Below, piece by piece: positions 52,279 to 63,484 of a DNA stretch of 64,000 nt (the stretch's first letter is position 1; each line of letters opens with the position of its first letter). A model generated the notes under the pieces. That model ran no database searches and had not been told where the DNA came from. It worked only from the letters and a program-made list of their open reading frames with translations. Origin of the DNA: Amphibalanus amphitrite (lineage: Eukaryota > Arthropoda > Thecostraca > Balanomorpha > Balanidae); NCBI RefSeq assembly GCF_019059575.1, contig NW_024881968.1, positions 310,001 through 374,000 of the forward strand, written 5' to 3'. The position numbers and the translations under genes were made by a program.

Positions 52279-54127
52279 ATGCAGGCTCACAGTTCTTCAA
52301 AACATACCAAAGAATGCATTGACTTGGAAGTTAGCTCTCTATCCGAAGAGCAGTCACAACACGAAGAAGAGAAGCAACAAATTAGCCATCTATCCAAACC
52401 AAAAGTCACCATCACCTATAGCGAGATGAAGCCTCTGAAGCGGCCGACTTCAGACAAATCATCGGATGCGCCACCCTCTAACAAAGCCTTAAACCACGAC
52501 TCCCTGACGCGTCTCGTCAGCCGCTGGACCCACCTCTGGAGCCGTCTGTGTCTTCTGGGAGTGCTCCAGTGCCCCTCGTCCGGCTGGGGTCGCCTCCCGT
52601 GGTTCCTGCTCCGTGCTGTCCTGGCAGTAACCCTACTCGCCCAAGCTGTCACCTCCGTGCGCACGCTGGTCGCCCTTCCCCACGGCGCTGCTTTCTTTGT
52701 CAGTTTACAGGCGTGTGAGCACTTCAGTCTTCTGTCTCTTCTTCTACCAGCACTATCCTTTCGAGCGAACGCCTTTCGAAGAGCCTTGACCCTGATGTCG
52801 CGCCTTCAGATGCTGGAGGTGTTTAGTGACCTCAAACCGACCGCTGCAAAACGCAGGATGGTGTTTGTGATGTTTGTAGCGGGCCTGGTGTTTGTTGGTT
52901 TGCAGGGACTTCATGTGGTTGGAGGTCTGATTACAGTGGAGTTTCGACAGAGACAGACACTGCCGGCGAAGAAGTTTTCCCTCTTCCCGATAATGATAAC
53001 TTCAGACAGCCTTCTGATCCACTACGCCTTGGTGGTGCTGCAGGTTCGTTGAATTTGAGCTTCCTCACAAAGTTAAAGAAATCTAAAAACTACACTAGTC
53101 AGATTGACGAGTGTTGGATTCTGCGTGAAACTCGGATAATTTTTTTCTGCTCTTAGCTGTTCTGACTGGTTGGAAAAGGCTGACCGATTTCATATTAGGT
53201 ATGCCTCTTTTTCAGTTTGTTCACGTCTTCAGCGTCTACGCAGCCAACGTTCTGAGCGTCACCACGCTCCACCTCATCAACATCTTCCTCTACTACCACC
53301 TGGACCACCTCGCCACCACCGTCCGAGCGCTGCTGGAGAGAAGCGGTACCCTCGCCAACAGAACTGTCGGGGCTTCCCTCGGGGGCTCTGGAGAAAACTG
53401 GAGTGCGCAGCTCGACGGGGAAACACCCAACACCGGGCGGTGGACCGAGATTCTGGAGGCGCACTCACTTCTGTGGCGGTAAGGGAACGATCTTCTATTT
53501 TTATTTATTTTTCTTTAATTAATTAATAATACCTAATATTATCAATACATTACATAAGATGACTTTAAAGCCCGACTTCTTTTCCTTTGTTCATTCACCA
53601 TTAGATTAATATTCGTTAGTTTTCAGCTCGCAATCATTATTTAGATAGTGCAAAGGTTCATGTCTTTTTATTGACCTTAGTAATGCTAATAATAATTCGT
53701 CTGGCTCAGACGTACAGAGAATGTTCCATTGCTAGGAATTGGTATGACCTGTGTGTCTAGAAGTCCAAGGACTGTTTTTATTTCAGACTGCACGGTGAGC
53801 TGCAGAAGACATTCAGTGAGTGCGGCGCCGTGACGCATCTGGCCGGTCTGCTCGACATCTGCCTGACCTCTTACATCTGTATCAGGGTGAGCAAGGAGAG
53901 AGAACGAGGCTCGTTCAGATGCACTGGCTGTATTTGATGAGTTGTCAAACAGATGTCCGCCCAAGGCTGTGGAAACCTTATTCTCATCTGTAGATAAATT
54001 ACAGTATGAATTAATGAAATGCTCAAGAATATACAATATGCATTCTCATTAATATATGTGTATTTGCGGATGTATGCGCGCGCAAAATTTGCTGTTCGTG
54101 ATATTCAAGGGCCTCCGTGGCGCAATT

Positions 54128-54167
<40 letters not shown>

Positions 54168-55314
54168 GAGCCCACCCGGGGGCGGCCTGACAATTTCTTT
54201 CCGTGTGTTATTCGCGATCGACACCACATACGTTTTTCAACGTTGAGGTTTACCCTTTTTATGTCACAATTCTGTGCGCCGTTTTCGTTGAATGTACCCA
54301 CACCCAGTCAGATTTCGTCCAGTTCCCATCCCATTTCGATTTCAGGCGTAGTTTCTGGCATTTGACGAGCTATGCCGAATTGTGTCATTGCCGTTCATTA
54401 ACGGCTTGTTTACGCGCGCCCTTCCGACTGGGTTTCAGGCGTACTTGCCGATTTGGGTTGGATGGTGTCATTACCTTTCAATGATGCGCGACTGACCCAC
54501 TCTTTTTTTGTTTCGTCTTATATCGTCTCATTTTTATCAATGCCAGATAACAACCTTCCCCGTCCGCGGCTGGAAACGGGCAAGCGGCGGTTTGGCTATC
54601 GAGCTGCAGCTCTGCTGAACAGCCTGCCACCTCACCTGTCGCAGCTGCCTCCCGCCCGCTTCGCCCGCGCTGTTAAAGCCGCAATCGTGGACGATGAATC
54701 AGCACATCGTCGCTGACCAATAGGATGGGGGTGGGTAAGAGCAATGAGGCTGTCTTGAGAGTGTTTTGTCCTTGTTTTGATGTGAGTGAATGTGCAAATG
54801 TATTGAATGATTAGATTAGCAACCGCGGATACGGATTCTGAGCAGTAATCGCCACGCACATCGTATGTGGATCGCTCTTATATGTAAATACAATACAATA
54901 CAATAATCTTTTATTTGTGGTATAGTACCTATAATGCTTTTGATGCTCGCAAAAACCCATCATACCTTTACGTTTAAAGGAGAAACTGGCTTTTTTGTGT
55001 TCTTGCGTGTGTTAGGTAGAGCAGAATGTCATGGCTGTTAGGCAAAAATAAAAGTGAGTTGGTACCTAACGTTGAAAAGCGATATACCTACCTATTGCGG
55101 TAGCGTAGCTAGGTAACATGTATTGATTACTATTAGTCCAGCGGAAGCATACCTAATGCTGAGCTTGTTTGCATTTTACTCATGTAGCCATATTTCAATG
55201 CTAGAATGTGATATACCTAAATATAAAATAAATTGATATAAGCCTCTGTGAGCATGTGCATTGCGCATGCGCGGGAAAATTACACGATTTCCGATCTCCG
55301 TGGCGCAATTGGTC

Positions 55315-55350
<36 letters not shown>

Positions 55351-57624
55351 GAGCCCACCCGGGGGCGGCCGTTGCATTTTCATGTGATGCGATTCACGTT
55401 TACCATGTGCTATTCGTCATCTCAATATGCGCAGTGCGCACACTGACTTTTAAACACCACAGTTTTGCATATCGCCTTTGAGGTAATGCAGAAAGAATCG
55501 ATAATTCGTCCCGTTCCGCCTACATTTTTTTTCCCGACACACTGTCGTGATTACCATCGGCTCTATTATCGCTTGGCGCTCGCTGGTGACTTATTTATTT
55601 ATCTTGTGTTCGTTTCAGGCTTACTGGCAGTACGAGCTGAGTTGGATGGTACTGGCTGTGGCCGCCGGCTATATGACCTTTTCGGGACTCTGCATCCTGT
55701 TTGAGTCCATGTCCACCGACTGCGTCCAACAGGCGGTGAGAGTCCGACGTTTACGTACAGGCGTGCATCCGTCGACTGTCGTACGCAAGATTACTTTACT
55801 ACGGTCGTACGTACACTCTCGATTTTTTACCTTTAGTGGAACTGAAAGGATTTAATAGCGCTTGTTTAAACACGTTATCCAAAGAGGAAGAAACTATTGC
55901 GAAGTAACGCCAGTCAATTTTCGTTTTACTCTCGAGCTGAAAGACTTATTTTCCGGCCGCTTAAAAGGTTTAAAACCCATAGTGAGTGATTACGAAACGA
56001 ATCAATGCTTGAAATGACCGTCGCTTCATTTTTCAGAACGCGGCAATTTTCGACTTTAACTACGGGCGATCTCTGGTCGGCCTCCGTCCCCAGGAGCAGG
56101 ACATCGCCCGGCTGATCATGATGAAGGCCAGGGAGCCCATGCAGCTGAGCGTGATGAACATGTTTGACATCACAATGGCCAGCTTCGGATCGGTGAGGGT
56201 TACTAGCGGCGGATGTTCTAAAACCTGCGATGTTATACGTTGTGTGGTAAGCATAATGTGCATTGTGCGTTATGCTTATTATGGGTCACGGCCCATTAAC
56301 CCTCGCCGGCCGAGGGGGGGGGGGACGGGTGCCGCCCCCCATAGGGTTTTTCGCGATAGCTCCGAACACGCTGAAACTTGGCATACCTGACCTTTGATCC
56401 AAGCCGGATCTTTTGACACCAACCGTATTTTTGGGTCAGGTCAGGTCACTGACCTATGACGTCATAAGTGAACCTCCGCACGGTCTTCAGATGTCGCAAT
56501 TTCGCAACGCCCTCACTGCCAGAGGAGATGTCACAGGGAAATGAAACTTGCAGGATCTAGTATCCATTATGAGTCCCACAACTTGTATATCTGTGATTTT
56601 TCCTAAAGGTCATATGAGGTCAGGTCATTTTCGTGACCTCACCATTATAAGTCAATGGGGAAAAATGAAAACTGCTATCCTGGCGCCGGGAACGATCTCC
56701 AACTATCTCAAGCACACAGAATCGTGATTTGATGCACTCCTTGCAAGGTTAGATGCGTCACTTTTGCAATGTTGACCTTGCGTGACGTCATTTATGACGT
56801 CATCAAGGTCATATTAGTTTTTCGTCAATAACTCTTGATCAAATTAAGCTAGCGAGTCGGGAAAGCCACCAATGGACTTAGGAAGGCCTGGCGAATCGAA
56901 TGATACGCGACATGACCTCTTTCGACCAACTTCGTGACCTGGGGGTGCTGACCTGACCTTGACCTGAGGTTAACACCCCAAGTTGACCTGACCCGGACAA
57001 GTAGTATATCATTCGACGCGCCTGAGCGAGGCGAACACGATGCTGCCAAAATCGGCGCTCTGCAGCCGTTTTTTGCGAAGTTATTCACCAAAAACTGAAC
57101 CGTACCTTGGGGCACTTGACCTGACCTCAGAGGTCACCGGTTGACCTAGGACCTTAAAATCGGGTACCAATCTCTGCGTCTCGTAACGGCGCACACGCTC
57201 GTTTTTTCCGCGACGCGCTAGCTCCATCAGGGGCGAAACGGAGGGGGGGTCGTACCCGCCCCCCCCCCCCCCTCGGCCGGCGCGTATGTAGAAAACCAAT
57301 AGGTCCGGCGAGGGTTAAATTTCTTCTTAATCGACAGCTATCCACGTACAGTTACATACGGTTATGGTTGGTAAGATTCTTTTCAACAGTCATTGCCAAA
57401 ATTTTTAGTTTCTTGTTTATATTATTTCAATCTTCACTCGCCCATTAATTATGGTGAAAAGAAACCGTTACTGGTGTTGAATAACTCTTTTCACCATAAA
57501 CAATATGTCCCAGTACAATAATTCCATTTTTAAACTCACCCATTAACTACGACTTTTCTTGACGTTTCAGGTGCTGAGCCTGGCAGTGACCTATTTAATC
57601 ATCATAATACAGTTTGACGGATAA
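52279..57624 (+). CDS. Gr: Gustatory receptor (7tm_7 family), six exons
   Basis: Exons 52279-53043, 53216-53478, 53787-53886, 55619-55735, 56037-56192 and 57571-57624, all GT-AG with matching phases, giving 484 residues. The cytosolic N-terminus is long (about 85 residues, Ser/Lys/Glu-rich). Hydrophobic segments follow (FLLRAVLAVTLLAQAVTSV, MVFVMFVAGLVFVGLQGL and others). Exon 5 carries the conserved cytosolic loop region with RQEQ-like residues and MNMFDITMASFGS. Exon 6 ends with VLSLAVTYLIIIIQFDG, containing the TYxxxxxQF signature at the end of TM7 that defines arthropod gustatory receptors. Family members are ligand-gated channels of sensory neurons. The first donor is GTTCGT, weaker than the others. 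Introns 3 and 5 contain tRNA/LINE and transposon insertions. The ligand cannot be inferred. Confidence 0.9.
54111..54184 (+). tRNA. tRNA-Asn-GUU: tRNA-Asn (GTT)
   Basis: A 74-nt clover-leaf: acceptor GCCTCCG / CGGGGGC with one G-U pair, D arm GGCGCAATTGGTTAGCGC, anticodon loop CTGTTAA (anticodon GTT) on stem TTCGG/CCGAA, T arm GGTGG TTCGAGC CCACC, discriminator G. A box and B box are intact. It is inside intron 3 of the gustatory receptor gene, same strand, without an intron. Confidence 0.93.
54540..54906 (+). mobile_element. 3' end of a LINE (5'-truncated)
   Basis: An open frame ending at 54716 reads RPRLETGKRRFGYRAAAL, then LLNSLPPHLSQLP and a stop. This is the RTGxRxFxxxAxxLWNSLP-like extreme C-terminus of non-LTR retrotransposon reverse transcriptases. 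About 170 bp of untranslated sequence follow, then a short (AATAC)n tail at 54884-54906, typical of CR1/L2/Jockey-type 3' ends. The 5' limit is not clear. It lies in intron 3 of the gustatory receptor gene. Confidence 0.7.
55294..55367 (+). tRNA. tRNA-Asn-GUU: tRNA-Asn (GTT), second copy with weakened acceptor stem
   Basis: Identical to the copy at 54111-54184 from position 8 on, except one change in the D loop (GGTCAGC for GGTTAGC). The first three acceptor bases differ: ATCTCCG against CGGGGGC gives an A-C mismatch and G-U pairs. A and B boxes are intact, so it may be transcribed, but it could be a recent pseudogene. Flanking sequence is not shared with the first copy apart from a few bases downstream. 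Confidence 0.7.
56296..57318. mobile_element. TTAA-flanked piggyBac-type MITE, copy F
   Basis: TTAA on both sides, 1.02 kb, in intron 5 of the gustatory receptor gene. The left end is TTAACCCTCGCCGGCCGAGG (short form). The right end, reverse-complemented, is TTAACCCTCGCCGGACC with the GGCCGAGG block displaced by about 27 bp. G/C palindromes flank GACGGGTGCCGC and GTCGTACCCGC. The core has TGACCTGACCTTGACCTGAGG flanked by inverted arms containing ATCGAATGATA and TATCATTCGACGC. Confidence 0.88.
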
Positions 57625-58566
57625 GTATTGAGCCCATTTCAACCGACGCATCTTCAACAAGAGGGCACTGTCAATGTAGCTGACGAATAGAAAACAATCA
57701 ACGAGAGACCCCTTGCACCGCCCTTGGTTATGATACATAGCTAGTAAACCCTTAGCCTATAGGTCTAGGTGATCGTTTCCTAATAATCAGTTATTTGCAT
57801 TTTCTGTCGACTTGTGAAACATTTAAGCGTGTTTGCATCGAAATTACCTTGCATCTTATTTCAAATAGTATTTGAAAGGCTGATGGAGCTCGACTTTGAA
57901 TTTACAAGAAGAGGTCAGATAAGTATCTACTATCGCTTTTAGCCCGCTCGCCATTGCGTCGTTCGCGACACCAGCGCCCCATCACCGTCAACGTCTGGCC
58001 GTCGTCAGTTAGTTGGCGTCGTCACAAACCATAGATGGCGCCTTGGACGTGCAGTGTTATTCGGCACTTACACCAGTATTTCCTCTTTTGTTCGGCTTTC
58101 GACAGAATAATTTAGACGCGAGTTTTTTATTTGTTCTGGTTTAGGTCTCATTTCCTCAGTGTTTTCATTTATCATGCACGATAGCCTTAACTTATCAATA
58201 ACCTCTCGTTAAATGCAATAGCAAAAGTTCAATTACTAATTAATTTGCGGGTGAAATATATAATGATGTTGTGAACATGGTTCACAAATGCATGTGTAAT
58301 GCGCATTTATTTGCTCGGTATCTGGGGCCACTGACCACTTTTAACTGGGCTGGGTAACGGTCTGCGGTCATGTCAAGTGAATGTGCCTATATCTTTTACT
58401 CCTCACGACAAAACATAAACGATGTAGCCATTCCACCCAACAAAACAAGTAAAGGACGGAATAGCTGAGTTCAAGGATAGTCCTTGGGGTATGTTTTGGC
58501 CGTCGCTACAAAATCAATCACACGAACTCACAAACACAGCTACATGCCTTCGCAAACGTTGAAGGT
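57625..58566. other. Spacer, no features
   Basis: Nothing supportable between the receptor gene and the GPCR-like relic. Confidence 0.4.
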
Positions 58567-59113
58567 CTAACACAACCGTGTGTTTGTTACGGTTTCCACG
58601 ACATTCGTGGGCCGCAGCATGGGTATGGCAAAGTCACGCTTCCTCCACGTGGTACTTGCATGCAGTAGCTCATATGAATGAGATCCATAAGCCAACAGAC
58701 ATATTGAACTGTTAGCATAAACTGTACGGCTCGTAAGCACAAGGTCGACAAGCGCTTGTAAGTGCTTTGAATTGTGATCCCGTATTGGTAGTTCATTCAG
58801 CAGACCAGACATGCCAAGGATTATATAGAACTGGCGTTGGTAATCGTTTGACCATTTCTGACAAAAGAGAGGACAGCTGCGCAGGAAAACACTGTTTGCA
58901 AACAAGAAATGAATGAACAAGTATCAACACACCTGACAGGCTTAGCCATAGAATGACAGAAGACAGTGACATCGATGATCGAGCTGTGGCGGTATTTCTG
59001 TACCGTGTGATTCGTCGCTGTTTGATCATCGCCACACTGTTTGGCCTCCAGGTGAACACGAGGGACACGCTGTGTTTACGCAACATTTTCATATTTCTCG
59101 AGTCATTCAACAA
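58567..59113 (-). pseudogene. GPCR-like relic with frameshift
   Basis: On the minus strand the first frame (59113 to about 58860) reads a basic loop (KQRRITRYRNTATARSS) followed by a hydrophobic helix (LSSVILWLSLSGVLILVHSF), like the third intracellular loop and TM6 of a class A receptor. The sense then moves to another frame (about 58870-58567), where LVDLVLTSRTVYANSSICLL followed by AYGSHSYELL resembles TM7 of peptide-type receptors (NSSxNxxIY). The NPxxY-type residues are degraded. The change of frame suggests a decayed pseudogene. Family assignment is tentative. Confidence 0.35.
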
Positions 59114-59626
59114 GTCGCGATCGAAGCAATCGGGCGAATGCTAAAACTCCACCGTTGGGTGGAACGGCGCTCAGAACTCTGTGAGCCCAATCATTGGCAA
59201 CACGTACCCTGCAGAAGCTGGCGACCACGTTGGCTTCCTCTCTTTGGCTCCTCAGCTTCCTATAACTTCTAGTCTCGCGGTCCTTCAAGTCCCCGGACTC
59301 AGTACTGCGTAGAGCTCTCCAAAATCCAGGATCCCGCTCCACTCCCTCCACTTTCTTCAAAGCTCCAACTACTTGTCAAGCACCAAAGTCCTCCCAAGAC
59401 CAAGATCTTCAAGACATCCAGGCCAAGTCTCAGGATGCTACCCATTCCTGAAGCCATTATCCACAGGGGTCACTGAAACCTCCTCATTTAGGGTCCAGGC
59501 TCCTTTACAGTACCAATCGTAAAACCGTTTTCAGCCAAAGTCCTAGAACCCTCAAAATCTTGGACTAAACTATTCTGCAGTCCGAGCTTCCCGGATTATC
59601 GTCGCAGAGCCACATCACTCGCAGCG

Positions 59627-60865
59627 ATGCAGAAGTCGCTGACGATGCGCCCCAGCTGGTGGCCTGCGGAGTGGCCCGGCCCGGCGCGATGTCTGCTGGT
59701 GGCCGTCTGCGTGGTCCTCGTGGCCCGCCACTGCTGGTCGCTGCTCCTTACTCTGCTCAGCGAACCCACCACCATGACCATCACGTACACCCAGCGCAGT
59801 GATGTCCAGGTGCCCAGCATCACAATCTGTAGGCAGTCGGCGAAGGCGTTTCAGCTAGAATCATCGAACGAAACGGCGGATGAAGCGAACGTCTCCGTGG
59901 CGAAGACGGTTTGGGATTCGAGCCTGAAGCTGAAGGATCTGGTGATCTCCTGCGAGCCAGACTGTTCTGTTCAAGAGGATGTCAGCTTTCCTGAGGGACA
60001 AGTGAACGTGGGAATAGGAACGTGGACGACTTGGGTGCACCTTGACTCACTGTGTCACATTTTCATGCCCAACATCACTTGGCGAGGTGTGACAGTACTC
60101 ACGCATGGACAGAAGAACCGTGACCTCTCACTGACGCTGAGTAACAGCGACGGCAGTGTCAGCACCTTCGTGACGATTCACCCGCGTCGATGGCCCGTCT
60201 TCGGAGGCACAGGGATCGAGGACGATGAGTCGTTTATCGTCGATATCGGCACTAACGGCAAGTTTTTCGCAAAGTCTATCGTGCGTGAGTTTGAAAACTT
60301 GAACCGAGAACCCTGCCAAGATTCTCTAGACTATCATCAAGAGGAGTGCATGTACAAGTGTCACGAGCGTATTTGGATCAGCCGCCACAACTGCTCTCTG
60401 CCACAGATGATTGAATATTATCCGCAGCTTTCTGAGTGCCCGCCTGCCTATTTGAACCTGACTATCAATATGCTTGGAATGATGGAGACCTGCGGATGCC
60501 CAAAAGCCTGCCACTTCAGAATGCTAAGTGTCGACGTGGTTCGCAGGCGATTTCCAGGTGAACTAATGAACATCACGTCAATTTATCTCACGTCTGCCAG
60601 GGTGCCAGAGGAGGTTTCCACGTTCCGCAAGTCCTACTACTTCGGCGATATGGTGAGCGACGCTGGAGGGTTCATCAGCCTGATGCTGGGGTTCACAGTG
60701 CTGTCCTTGTTCGACACGGTCAACAGCCTGCTGCAGGGTCGCGGAGGAGCGAAGGCCGGACGGGAGACGGGTCCGATCCGACCTGAGGTGAAGGTCATCA
60801 CGTCTGGAGTGCTGACAGCGGGCGCTCCGCAGTCTCAGTGGCGCTGCTACCAGTCGCGACCTTAG
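59627..60865 (+). CDS. ppk-like: DEG/ENaC (pickpocket-like) sodium channel subunit, intronless
   Basis: A single open frame of 412 residues. TM1 lies at about 22-45 (CLLVAVCVVLVARHCWSLLL), followed by the post-TM1 motif VPSITIC (family: FPAVTIC). The extracellular domain is Cys-rich with the late pattern C..Y.EEC.YKC and ETCGCPKAC that precedes TM2. TM2 is at about 347-367 in SDAGGFISLMLGFTVLSLFD. The family's G-x-S selectivity filter is G-F-T here and the usual Glu after LS is Asp. The short N-terminus has no obvious HG gating motif, and at 412 residues it is shorter than most pickpocket proteins. Members form trimeric amiloride-sensitive Na+ channels in mechanosensation, chemosensation or epithelia. 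AATAAA signals lie at 61194-61203. Absence of introns could reflect retroposition or a recent single-exon lineage. It could be non-conducting. Confidence 0.88.
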   Translation: MQKSLTMRPSWWPAEWPGPARCLLVAVCVVLVARHCWSLLLTLLSEPTTMTITYTQRSDVQVPSITICRQSAKAFQLESSNETADEANVSVAKTVWDSSLKLKDLVISCEPDCSVQEDVSFPEGQVNVGIGTWTTWVHLDSLCHIFMPNITWRGVTVLTHGQKNRDLSLTLSNSDGSVSTFVTIHPRRWPVFGGTGIEDDESFIVDIGTNGKFFAKSIVREFENLNREPCQDSLDYHQEECMYKCHERIWISRHNCSLPQMIEYYPQLSECPPAYLNLTINMLGMMETCGCPKACHFRMLSVDVVRRRFPGELMNITSIYLTSARVPEEVSTFRKSYYFGDMVSDAGGFISLMLGFTVLSLFDTVNSLLQGRGGAKAGRETGPIRPEVKVITSGVLTAGAPQSQWRCYQSRP

Positions 60866-61193
60866 GTGTCAGAGGCTGGGTCACTGGTAATTAGCTAGCC
60901 AACAGTCTTCTGGAGACGGTTGGGTGCAAGGTTCATGTGGATAAGGAGTCGCTAGGCGCTCAGCAGGCTGGTCGATAAGGCATTGCTAGGTGTTCGGTAG
61001 TAGCAGATCGACTGACGGTACGTTCACGATAGACAAGTAGTAATTCTGTGGATAACCGTGTGTAACGTGTCGTTATGTTGCCTGCATAAAAGCGCTGTGG
61101 TGAAATGTAACATGTTTGTAATCGCATGAGTAGGTATTCGTCTAGAATAACTGATGGGAATGTGTGTGTGTGGGGGGGGGGGAGGGGCAAGAT

Positions 61194-61203
61194 AATAAAT
61201 AAA
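61194..61203 (+). terminator. Polyadenylation signal of the DEG/ENaC gene
   Basis: Two overlapping AATAAA hexamers (AATAAATAAA) about 330 bases after the stop codon. Confidence 0.6.
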
Positions 61204-61450
61204 GACTGATAAAGACTGTACGAAGGGATAAATTATATGATATGCGGCTGTTGATAAATAAATGTTAGCACCTCTAAAATGAATTATTAGAATGCCATTG
61301 TTGTCAAACAGTTGTTTCCACATATGTAACTCAGCATGAGCGTAGGTATTTGAAAATATAAACCTGTAAATAAAGACATATAAAAATGTTTTGTTTATTG
61401 TCGCTACCCACGAAGGACTGAGCAAAAACAATGGACACATATTCCCAGAC

Positions 61451-62368
61451 ATAACCCTCGCCCGCACATGCCATTTTCCCATCCTAGAACGCACATGGGG
61501 GGGGGGGGGGTTGCCACCCCCCCCCGCGCCATTTCGTTCCTGTTGGAGATAGAGCTTAGCGGTAAAGACCAAAAAGATTCTTTGGGAAGAGACAAATCCA
61601 ATGATACCCAGTTTTACCTTCTCAGGTCAGTCATTGACCTTCCAGGTCAGGTCAAACTAAAAAATGTCGCTGTTTTGGGTCACCGTTTGATATCAAGTGC
61701 GCTGCTTATCTTATACCGATGACGATGCCGTTTTCTGGTGCCAAGCCAGCTAGAACCTCTTTCTCACACTACCCGACCAGGTTTTTGCTGCTGAGGTCAT
61801 TTCAGGTCAAGTTAGGTCAAGGTCAATTATATGTGTTTGTATGTCTGTGTGTGTCTGTGTGTATACTGATGTGTGCACCGATTGTTTATGTGTCCATATT
61901 ACATGAAATCATGATCTGAGAAGCTTTTACCAAAAATGCAGTCAAAAAACTTCACAAAAAGTAAATTCCGCTTGCCTAAAACGCAATTATCTTAGATGAC
62001 CTAGGTTGACCTTGACCTTGACCTTGACATCTGTACATCGTCGAACAACATGTTCCATGATAGGTGGGAGGTAAGACTGGTAAAAAAGGCCGAAATCAAG
62101 GTGTCAAAAGCTCACAAGGCCCATAGCCAACGCAAGATGTCGAGAATTGGCCATTTGGGTCATGACATGACCTGAAAAACAAGGTCATATCTCCTAAACT
62201 AAAGGTCACAGAAACCTGAAATTTTTAGTGGACATCAAGAAAGGACAGAGGAGCAGCTATACGAAAAATCAGCCTTCTAGCTCTAAAAATGTTGAGTGCA
62301 GAGCAGAAAGACTACCTGGGGGGGGGGTGGCAACCACCACCCCCCCCCCATGTGCGGGCGAGGGATAA
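61451..62368. mobile_element. piggyBac-type MITE with ATAA target, copy G
   Basis: Both ends carry ATAA in direct orientation (61451-61454 and 62365-62368) where the related copies have TTAA. Terminal repeats share CCCTCGCCCGCACATG. The left end has the second CGCACATGGGG block after a long spacer; the right end is the short form. Subterminal palindromes are long G runs with GTTGCCACC / GGTGGCAACC. The core has AGGTCA/TGACCT motifs, including TTGACCTTGACCTTGACC near 62010. Confidence 0.85.
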
Positions 62369-62677
62369 GGCAACTACTTTGTAACAACCAAGCAACATTG
62401 AGTAGGTACTTTATATTCGTCCGCAATTATACTACATATGATTCCGTATAGATCACTGCTACTTAACAACACAACATACAGTATTTGAGCTAACGAAAAA
62501 CTTTCCGAGACAAAAGTCTTAAGTTCAACATTTATCTACACATTACACTAAAACATTACCACACATTTCCCCTAAAACTCTACACATTCAATGAAAGACA
62601 AAAACAACCAAACTCGGTCTCAAACTCAATTCAAACCGAGTCCAGGGAGTATTCAATTAACTCGCTTGAGTTTCACT

Positions 62678-62743
62678 CAGGCCTTGAAGACTGGCGGGTG
62701 GCGTATACTCCGCGTTCCGCTCAGGCCTTGAAGACTGGCGGGT
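62678..62743. repeat. 43-bp tandem duplication at a stop codon
   Basis: TCAGGCCTTGAAGACTGGCG occurs at 62678 and again at 62721. The duplicated block repeats the last codons and stop of the His-rich protein in its 3' untranslated region. Confidence 0.8.
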
Positions 62744-62881
62744 CGATGTCCCTGATGATGGTCTTGTCCTCGCGGTGGACAGAGGTGTGTCCACCGTATC
62801 CACCGTGGTGGACGCCGTGGTGGACTCCGTGGTGGACGTCATTGTGGACTCCGTACCCCTTCGGGATGTAGATCGGGGGAA
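62721..62881 (-). CDS. His-rich secreted/cuticle-type protein, last exon
   Basis: Minus strand: acceptor after GACGTTTCCGTTCCAG, then 53 codons (incoming phase 1) to TGA at 62721. The peptide starts PPIYIPKGYGVHN and has a VHHGVHHGVHHGGYGGH repeat. It ends EDKTIIRDIDPPVFKA. His/Gly/Tyr-rich repeats of this kind occur in arthropod cuticular and other secreted structural proteins. Upstream exons would lie at higher coordinates or beyond the window and were not identified. The exact family is unknown. Confidence 0.6.
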
Positions 62882-63484
62882 CTGGAACGGAAACGTCGAA
62901 GTCACATATTGTCATTTCTTAAACAGCTTGCTACACAAGTTGGTCAAATATGTAACCACATTTGACCAACTTGTGCAACAAGCTGTCAGCAACAAGCTGA
63001 TAGCCGTTCGTTTACGGGTCAACTTTTTCCGAATCGTAATATGGACGCTTATATCTTATTACAAATGTAAAAAATAGAAGGCGTACAGACGAAAAATAAA
63101 CAATGAGCTAATATGAGCTCATTCCTCTTTTCGACGAACGTTTCCGCGTTTCATAGCGCCCATAAAACGGCTCGCTTCAGGTGGCTGCACGACCGTTGAA
63201 AACGATCCAACATCAATATGTTACGCTTTCCCCAGATTTATGATTGCAGGCGCAGATTTATTTAACTTGTGCAATGTCAACTACTCTGAACGATAATCGC
63301 TTTGCGCATGTGAAATGAGGATCATTTCAGATGAAACGCACACAAACTAGCTCATTTTGGAGATGAAAGCTATTTCCGAATCTAGAAATTATTGGTAACG
63401 GGACCCAGATCTTTACAAGAACGCAAAAGGATTGATGTTTCCGATGAAGCGATGAAGTGCCTAGTTTGCTATTGGCTTCGTTAC

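Noticed and set aside
53686..54036. Minus-strand 116-codon frame
   Set aside because: Antisense to exon 3 of the gustatory receptor gene and its intron.
55201..55383. Minus-strand frame over the second tRNA
   Set aside because: It is simply the reverse strand of the tRNA-Asn gene.
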